Below, in pieces: positions 59,956 to 64,000 of a DNA stretch of 64,000 nucleotides. The notes beneath the pieces are model-generated. The model made no database searches, had not been told where the DNA came from, and worked only from the letters and a program-made list of their open reading frames with translations. The position numbers and the translations under genes are program-made. How positions within the stretch are numbered: position 1 is the first letter of the stretch; every line of letters begins with the position of its first letter. Source of the DNA: Rathayibacter sp. VKM Ac-2879 (GTDB taxonomy: Bacteria > Actinomycetota > Actinomycetes > Actinomycetales > Microbacteriaceae); the NCBI RefSeq assembly GCF_015351245.1, contig NZ_JADKSO010000002.1, forward strand, positions 682,001 to 746,000, in the 5' to 3' direction.

Positions 59956-60651
59956 ATGACCTCGCCGACGCCCTCGCTCCACCACAGCGTGCTCGACGAG
60001 TTGGGCACGCAGATCGTTCACGGCGAGCTGGCACCGGGCACCACCTTCAGCGCCGACGAGCGGGCAGAACGCCGCGGAGTCTCGCGCTCGGTGCTGCGCG
60101 AGGCCGTGCGCGTGCTCGAGACGCTGGGGCTCGTGACCTCGCGACGACGCGCGGGCACCCGGGTGCAGCCTCCCGAGCTCTGGAACGCTCTCGACGCGCG
60201 CGTGGTCGCGTGGAGCCTCGACGGACCGGACCGACTGCATCAGCTCCACCAACTGAGCGAGCTGCGGTTGGGAGTCGAGCCCCTCGCGGCCCGGCTCGCC
60301 GCGACGCACGCGAGCAGTGAGCAGCGCGAGGCGCTGAGGGCCGCGATCGAGGTGCTCTCCGCGCACTCCCGCGCCGCCGACCAGGCCGCGTATCTCGCGG
60401 CCGACACCGCCTTCCACCGCGAGCTCCTCGCCGCCTCGGGAAACCGGATGCTCGCCCAGCTCGCCGATCTGGTCGCCGAAGTGCTCGCCGGCCGCACTCG
60501 ACACGCTCTGATGCCGCGCGAGGCCGACTCGGCCGCGGTGCAGCTGCATCGAGCGGTGGCGGAGGCGATCGCGGCGGGCGAGGGCACGGCGGCGGAAGCC
60601 GCGATGCGGGCGATCGTGGAGGAGTCGGACCGCGCGGTCCAGGAGATGTGA
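59956..60651 (+). CDS. gntR: GntR/FadR family regulator of gluconate genes
   Basis: 231 residues. The winged helix (VLDELGTQIVHGELAPG, FSADERAERRGVSRSVLREAVRVLETLGLV and RRRAGTRVQ) is followed by the FCD ligand domain (LSELRLGVEPLAARLAA, DTAFHRELLAASGNRML, QLHRAVAEAIAAGEG), whose Asp and His residues bind metal or sugar acid in relatives. Divergent from gntP-gntK; probably represses them until gluconate is present. Confidence 0.9.
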   Translation: MTSPTPSLHHSVLDELGTQIVHGELAPGTTFSADERAERRGVSRSVLREAVRVLETLGLVTSRRRAGTRVQPPELWNALDARVVAWSLDGPDRLHQLHQLSELRLGVEPLAARLAATHASSEQREALRAAIEVLSAHSRAADQAAYLAADTAFHRELLAASGNRMLAQLADLVAEVLAGRTRHALMPREADSAAVQLHRAVAEAIAAGEGTAAEAAMRAIVEESDRAVQEM

Positions 60652-60656
60652 GTCGC

Positions 60657-60941
60657 TCAGTCCCGAGCGAGCAGGTGCGCCTTCTCGGGATGCTGGTCGA
60701 ACCACTGGCCGACGTACCAGCACATCGGCACGACGCTCCCCCGACCGGAGCGCTCGATGTCGTCGACCGCCCACGCCACCAGCTCGCCTGCAAGCCCCCG
60801 GCCCCGGAACGGCGGACTGGTGAACGAGCGCACGAGCGAGACGCTGCCCGCGTTCTCGCGGTAGTCGAGCACGCCGACGAGCGATCCGTCGAGGTGCAGC
60901 TCATAGCGGGAGGCGTCGTCCGCCCGGCGGAAATCCTTCAT
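60657..60941 (-). CDS. Small GNAT-like N-acetyltransferase
   Basis: 94 residues, minimal acetyltransferase fold of the YidJ/GATA-like group. RYELHLDGSLVGVLDYREN, RSFTSPPFRGRGLAGELVAWAVDD contains the RGRG acetyl-CoA motif, and PMCWYVGQWFDQHPEKAHLL closes the domain. Substrate unknown. The ATG at 60941 lies six bases after a TACGCT. It converges on the gluconate regulator gene with five bases between stops. Confidence 0.85.
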   Translation of the reverse strand: MKDFRRADDASRYELHLDGSLVGVLDYRENAGSVSLVRSFTSPPFRGRGLAGELVAWAVDDIERSGRGSVVPMCWYVGQWFDQHPEKAHLLARD

Positions 60942-60947
60942 ACCCCC

Positions 60948-60953
60948 AGCGTA
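60948..60953 (-). promoter_or_regulatory. Leaderless-type -10 (TACGCT) of the GNAT gene
   Basis: TACGCT on the minus strand ends exactly six bases before the ATG at 60941. The spacer is G-rich (GGGGGT), so a ribosome site within it cannot be fully excluded. Confidence 0.5.
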
Positions 60954-60985
60954 GGACGGGCGAGCGCAGGGCCGCGGAGGGAGCC

Positions 60986-61384
60986 TCAGTCGCCGCCGGA
61001 CAGGATCTCGCCGTCGACGTAGAGCCACCGCCCGCCCTCGCGGAGGAAGCGGCTGCGCTCATGCACCAGGCCGGCGCCCGCAGCAGAACGATACGACGCG
61101 CGGAACTCGACGAGCCCCTCGACGTCACCCTCTCCTCCCGCGGCCGTGTCGACGATCTGGAGGCGCCGCCACCGCACGTCGTCATCGAGGTCGATGCGAG
61201 GAGGCCGGGTCGAGGGGTGCCAGCTTGCGAGCAGGTAGGCGGCGCTCCCGAGCACGTTGGCGCTGTAGCGGCTGCGCATCAGACGCTCCGCGGTGGGCGA
61301 GGGCTCCTCGCCGAGGTGGGCGGGACGGCAGCAGTCGGCGTAGTGGCGGCGGCTTCCGCACGGGCAGGAGTCGGCGGTGTGCAT
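60986..61384 (-). CDS. YchJ-like SEC-C motif protein
   Basis: 132 residues. It begins SCPCGSRRHYADCCRP, a zinc-binding SEC-C motif, and continues with the YchJ fold (TAERLMRSRYSANVLGSAAYLLASWHPSTRP, read in parts, then VEFRASYRSAAG, FLREGGRWLYVDG). The UPF0225/YchJ family is thought to be NTF2-like; its role is unknown. The ATG at 61384 lies six bases after a CACACT element. Confidence 0.87.
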   Translation of the reverse strand: MHTADSCPCGSRRHYADCCRPAHLGEEPSPTAERLMRSRYSANVLGSAAYLLASWHPSTRPPRIDLDDDVRWRRLQIVDTAAGGEGDVEGLVEFRASYRSAAGAGLVHERSRFLREGGRWLYVDGEILSGGD

Positions 61385-61390
61385 CCCGCC

Positions 61391-61396
61391 AGTGTG
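61391..61396 (-). promoter_or_regulatory. Leaderless-type -10 (CACACT) of the YchJ-like gene
   Basis: CACACT on the minus strand ends exactly six bases before the ATG at 61384, with no ribosome site. Confidence 0.5.
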
Positions 61397-61521
61397 GCAG
61401 GGGGCTCGGGGCCGGGCGCCCAGGTGTGCATCGCCTCCACGTCCGCACCCGGCCCTTGAGTCGTGGGACGGATCTCGGCATCGTGGCCACCTCATCGACC
61501 ACGGACGGAAGGAACGACCCG

Positions 61522-61806
61522 ATGCTCACCCTCACCGACACGGCCAGCACCGTCGTCAAGACCATCACCGGACAGACCGAGACCCCTGTCGAGGGCGGGC
61601 TGCGCATCAGCGGCACCGATCTCGACGCCCGCAACTTCGCCGTCGCCGTCGCTGCGGCGCCCGAGACGACCGATGCCATCGTCGAGCAGGACGGCGCGCG
61701 CGTGTTCCTCGACATCGCCGCCTCCGTCGCGTTGGGCGACAAGGTGCTCGACGCCCAGGTCGACGACTCGGGGTCGGTCAGCTTCGAGATCGCTCCGCAG
61801 AGCTGA
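61522..61806 (+). CDS. HesB/IscA-like protein without cysteines
   Basis: 94 residues. It has the length and strand pattern of A-type iron-sulfur carriers: MLTLTDTASTVVKTI, GLRISGTDLDARNFAV, DGARVFLDIAASVALGDKVLDAQVDD (read in parts). The three Cys that hold iron or clusters in IscA are absent; the protein has no Cys at all. Similar cysteine-free HesB-like proteins are common in actinobacteria, and an iron-sulfur function should not be assumed. AAGGAA precedes the ATG. Confidence 0.8.
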   Translation: MLTLTDTASTVVKTITGQTETPVEGGLRISGTDLDARNFAVAVAAAPETTDAIVEQDGARVFLDIAASVALGDKVLDAQVDDSGSVSFEIAPQS

Positions 61807-61823
61807 CACGGGCCGTCCGTCGA

Positions 61824-61855
61824 GTAGGGGCGTCGTCCTTGGCCGGCGCCCCTAC
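61824..61855. terminator. Hairpin between the HesB-like and ABC permease genes
   Basis: GTAGGGGCG (61824-61832) pairs perfectly with CGCCCCTAC (61847-61855) around a 14-base loop, followed by GCCAAAATG on the plus strand. It lies between convergent stops, and its right arm covers the permease stop codon, so it can serve both sides. Confidence 0.75.
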
Positions 61856-62691
61856 GCCAAAATGTCGCGTGAGGTGAAGCGAGCGATCGCGAAGGATCCG
61901 AAGACGGCGACATAGGCGAGTTGCAGGAGTGCGTTCTCGCCCAGCGAGTTCCACGCGATCGGGTCCCGCAGCAGGTCTGCGAAGTCGAACCAGCGATCGC
62001 TGAAAAGGAACGGGTGGAGCACGTCGAGCTGCGAGAGCGAGCCGACGATCTGGGACGCGATCGAGACCACGACGGTCGCGGCCATCGCCCCGACGGGGAC
62101 GTCGGTCAGCGTCGAGATGAACAGCCCGATCGCGGCCAGTCCGACGAGCGACAGCGCTGCATACACGGCGATGACCAGCGCCCGCCCGATCGCGTCGCCG
62201 AGCGGGATCGTGCTTCCCGAGAGCAGCGTCACCGGCCCCGCGGGGAACAGCGCCAGCCCGATCAGGATGCCGACGACCATCACGGTCATCGCCGCCGCAA
62301 GGCAGAAGGCGACGGCCGCCACGAACTTGACGACGAGCAGTCGTACGCGCCCCACCGGAGTCACCAAGAGGTATCGGAGCGTGCCGAGCGATGCCTCCCC
62401 CGCGATCGCATCGCCGGCGACCACGCCGACGGTGAGCGGGAGGAAGAGCGGCACGGCGACGGTGATCGCTGCGAACCCCGTGAAGAGCCCGTTGCCGGCG
62501 ATCTCGCCGACGAAGGAGGGGCCGCCTCTGCTGTCCGAGAGGCGCACCGCGATGGCCAGCAGGATCGGGATCGCTGCGAGAGCCGCCAGGAGCGCCCCTG
62601 TCCGGCGCCGCCGGAACAGCAGCGCGAGCTCCGAGACGAGGAGCGCGCCATATCCGGAGCGGCGACGTGCGAGCGGCTCAGCCTTCGACAT
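61852..62691 (-). CDS. ABC transporter permease (ABC-2 type)
   Basis: 279 residues, six membrane helices. ALLVSELALLFRRRRTGALLAAL (read in parts) is the cytoplasmic start and first helix, GVVAGDAIAGEASLGTLRYLLVTPVGR the coupling segment typical of ABC-2 permeases, and the rest is hydrophobic to FTSRDILA. The ATG at 62691 overlaps the ATPase gene by 14 bases. Substrate unknown. Confidence 0.9.
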   Translation of the reverse strand: MSKAEPLARRRSGYGALLVSELALLFRRRRTGALLAALAAIPILLAIAVRLSDSRGGPSFVGEIAGNGLFTGFAAITVAVPLFLPLTVGVVAGDAIAGEASLGTLRYLLVTPVGRVRLLVVKFVAAVAFCLAAAMTVMVVGILIGLALFPAGPVTLLSGSTIPLGDAIGRALVIAVYAALSLVGLAAIGLFISTLTDVPVGAMAATVVVSIASQIVGSLSQLDVLHPFLFSDRWFDFADLLRDPIAWNSLGENALLQLAYVAVFGSFAIARFTSRDILA

Positions 62692-63634
62692 CGAAGCCCT
62701 CCCCGGTGAGTTCGACGAAGCGTTCCTCGAGGGAGGGATGGCGCACCGCGAAGCCGCGCACGCGAACATCGGCGGCGACGAGGGAGGCGACGAGCGACTC
62801 CGGCGCGATGCTCGGCGGCAGCGCGGCGACGACACGCGGCGGATCGGTCGGATGCGCGGCGGGCTCCGTCCGCGGATCGAGGCCCTGGCGGACGAGCTCC
62901 TCCGAGGCGCGCTGCGGATCGGGCGTCAGCAACTCGACCGACGCCGCGCTGCCACGGAGGTCGTCGAGGCCGCCCTGCGCGACGAGACGGCCCGTCCGCA
63001 TCACCGCGGCGTGCGTGCAGAGCTGCTCGATCTCGGCGAGGAGATGACTGGAGACGAGGACCGTCGTGCCGTCCTCGTTGAGGCCACGGACAAGGGCGCG
63101 GACCTCGCGGGTCCCTTGCGGGTCGAGTCCATTCGTCGGCTCGTCGAGCACGATCAGGTCGCGGGGCGAAAGGAGGGCCACGGCGATTCCGAGTCTTTGC
63201 TTCATGCCGAGCGAGTACGAGCCGACCTTCTTGCGGGCCGCGGCCGAGAGCCCGACGCGAGCGAGCGCCTCCTTCGCTCGGGTATCTCGAGTGCGCGAGG
63301 AGGTGCCCGGCTCGGCTGCGTCGAAACGTCGCAGGTTGGCGGCCCCGGAGAGAAACGGGTAGAAGCCGGGGCCCTCGACGAGCGCACCGACCCGCGGGAG
63401 CACCTGGGCCGCCGCGCGCGGCATCGCCGAGCCCAGGACGGTGATCGATCCCTCCGTGGGCGCCGCGAGCGCCAGGAGCATGCGGATCGTCGTCGTCTTG
63501 CCCGAACCGTTGGGGCCGAGGAAGCCGAACACTGCACCGCTCGGGACGGCGAGGTCGAGGCCCGAGACCGCCTCCTGACGCCCAAAACGCTTGGTGAGGC
63601 CGTGGGTCTCGACCGCGAGGGCGGGTGAGGTCAC
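62678..63634 (-). CDS. ABC transporter ATP-binding protein
   Basis: 318 residues. Walker A FLGPNGSGKTTTIRML near residue 42, signature SLGMKQRLGIAVAL near 140, Walker B LIVLDEPTNGLDPQG near 160 and the switch His in VLVSSHLLAEIEQL are intact. The C-terminal ~90 residues are the extension of the CcmA/DrrA-like export group. The GTG start overlaps the stop of the LolA-like gene as GTGA, and its end overlaps the permease, so all three are one operon. Confidence 0.95.
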   Translation of the reverse strand: MTSPALAVETHGLTKRFGRQEAVSGLDLAVPSGAVFGFLGPNGSGKTTTIRMLLALAAPTEGSITVLGSAMPRAAAQVLPRVGALVEGPGFYPFLSGAANLRRFDAAEPGTSSRTRDTRAKEALARVGLSAAARKKVGSYSLGMKQRLGIAVALLSPRDLIVLDEPTNGLDPQGTREVRALVRGLNEDGTTVLVSSHLLAEIEQLCTHAAVMRTGRLVAQGGLDDLRGSAASVELLTPDPQRASEELVRQGLDPRTEPAAHPTDPPRVVAALPPSIAPESLVASLVAADVRVRGFAVRHPSLEERFVELTGEGFDVEG

Positions 63635-64000
63635 CGCTGTCTCGCCACCGCGAGCAGGGTGCTCTCGGGGACGGCACCGGCGAACACACGTCCGTCGTCG
63701 GTGAGCAGGACGGTGACGAGGGCGGAGGAGAGGACCCGGCCGCCGCTCGTCGGCGTCGTGATCGCGTCGAGCGATCCGAGGGCGTCCGAGGCGGCGGGCA
63801 GCTCGACCACGGACGTCCAGCCGGTGCCGGTGACGGTGGGGCCAGCCGTCGCGGGATTCGCCGCGGCGGAGTCGGAGGCGGCGGAGTCAGGCACACCGCT
63901 CGTGTCGTGCTCGGGCGCGGCCTGCTCGGTGACGTCGGCGCCCGCCGGAGGCGTGAACGCGAAGAGCGAGGCATCGGGAGCCGAGAAGTCGATGCTCGAG
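63631..64000 (-). CDS. LolA-like/DUF2092 exported protein, N-terminus cut by window edge
   Basis: Only the last 122 residues or so lie in the window. After FAFTPPAGADVTEQAAPEHD comes a Ser/Ala-rich linker and VTGTGWTSVVELPA, then GGRVLSSALVTVLLTDDGRVFAGAVPESTLLAVA. This C-terminus matches actinobacterial LolA-like/MucB-like proteins encoded beside an ABC exporter. Such proteins carry a signal peptide and bind lipid or lipoprotein in a lipocalin-like barrel, but that part is outside the window. Function of the set is unknown. Confidence 0.72.
   Translation of the reverse strand, partial: SSIDFSAPDASLFAFTPPAGADVTEQAAPEHDTSGVPDSAASDSAAANPATAGPTVTGTGWTSVVELPAASDALGSLDAITTPTSGGRVLSSALVTVLLTDDGRVFAGAVPESTLLAVARQR

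Overview
The window is a stretch of high-GC actinobacterial chromosome. The best fit is Micrococcales, probably Microbacteriaceae; the genus cannot be fixed from the sequence alone. The evidence is a complete division and cell-wall cluster with sepF and divIVA but no ftsA, a mycothione-reductase-type flavoprotein, a class II DAHP synthase, a GarA-type FHA protein next to an FtsR-type MerR regulator, and many promoters whose -10 element sits six bases before the start codon. Most of the window is conserved core chromosome. I see no phage, insertion sequence, CRISPR array, rRNA or tRNA.

Layout. 1-24.4 kb, minus strand (transcribed right to left): mraZ, rsmH, ftsL-like, ftsI, murE, murF, mraY, murD, ftsW, murG, murC, ftsQ, ftsZ, yggS, sepF, yggT, divIVA, lspA, rluD-type, dnaE, hisD (cut by the window edge). 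Most neighbours overlap by a few bases. MraZ-type boxes lie upstream of mraZ. 24.4-34 kb: DUF3040 protein, polyprenyl synthetase, an Rv2175c-like DNA-binding protein, a PASTA Ser/Thr kinase, class II aroG, plsC, a ROK glucokinase and a FadD15-like acyl-CoA ligase; by memory this matches the order around Rv2169c-Rv2187 in Mycobacterium. 34-42.5 kb: peptide deformylase and mycothione reductase, an EspI-like ATPase with a disordered N-terminus, an orphan ParA, a second MerR regulator, and an operon zwf-pgsA-garA-ftsR. 42.6-47.2 kb: ppc, thioredoxin, a Nudix-NYN fusion and a VanZ-like protein.

47-64 kb is more mosaic: small hypothetical genes, an S4 RNA-binding protein, two luciferase-like (LLM) oxidoreductases, an alpha/beta hydrolase, a VIT1-type transporter followed by a response-regulator remnant, a MarR/quinone-oxidoreductase pair, a J-domain/NERD-like protein, a G/U-mismatch DNA glycosylase, divergent AsnC/alanine dehydrogenase, a gluconate module (gntK-gntP with a divergent FadR-type regulator), a GNAT protein, a YchJ-like protein, a cysteine-free HesB-like protein, and an ABC transporter with a LolA-like lipoprotein gene cut by the right edge.

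How the genes fit together: the left half makes and controls the septum and polar wall (lipid II synthesis, FtsZ/SepF/FtsW/FtsI, DivIVA). The PASTA kinase and GarA-type FHA protein suggest phosphorylation control of wall growth and central carbon flow (zwf, ppc, glucokinase and gluconate uptake are all present). I found no clearly new multi-gene system. The points most worth checking are the altered meso-DAP motif in MurE, repeated sites in the AsnC/ald gap, the two opposed sets of MraZ-like boxes, the J-domain/NERD and Nudix-NYN fusions, and the recurrent leaderless promoter geometry.
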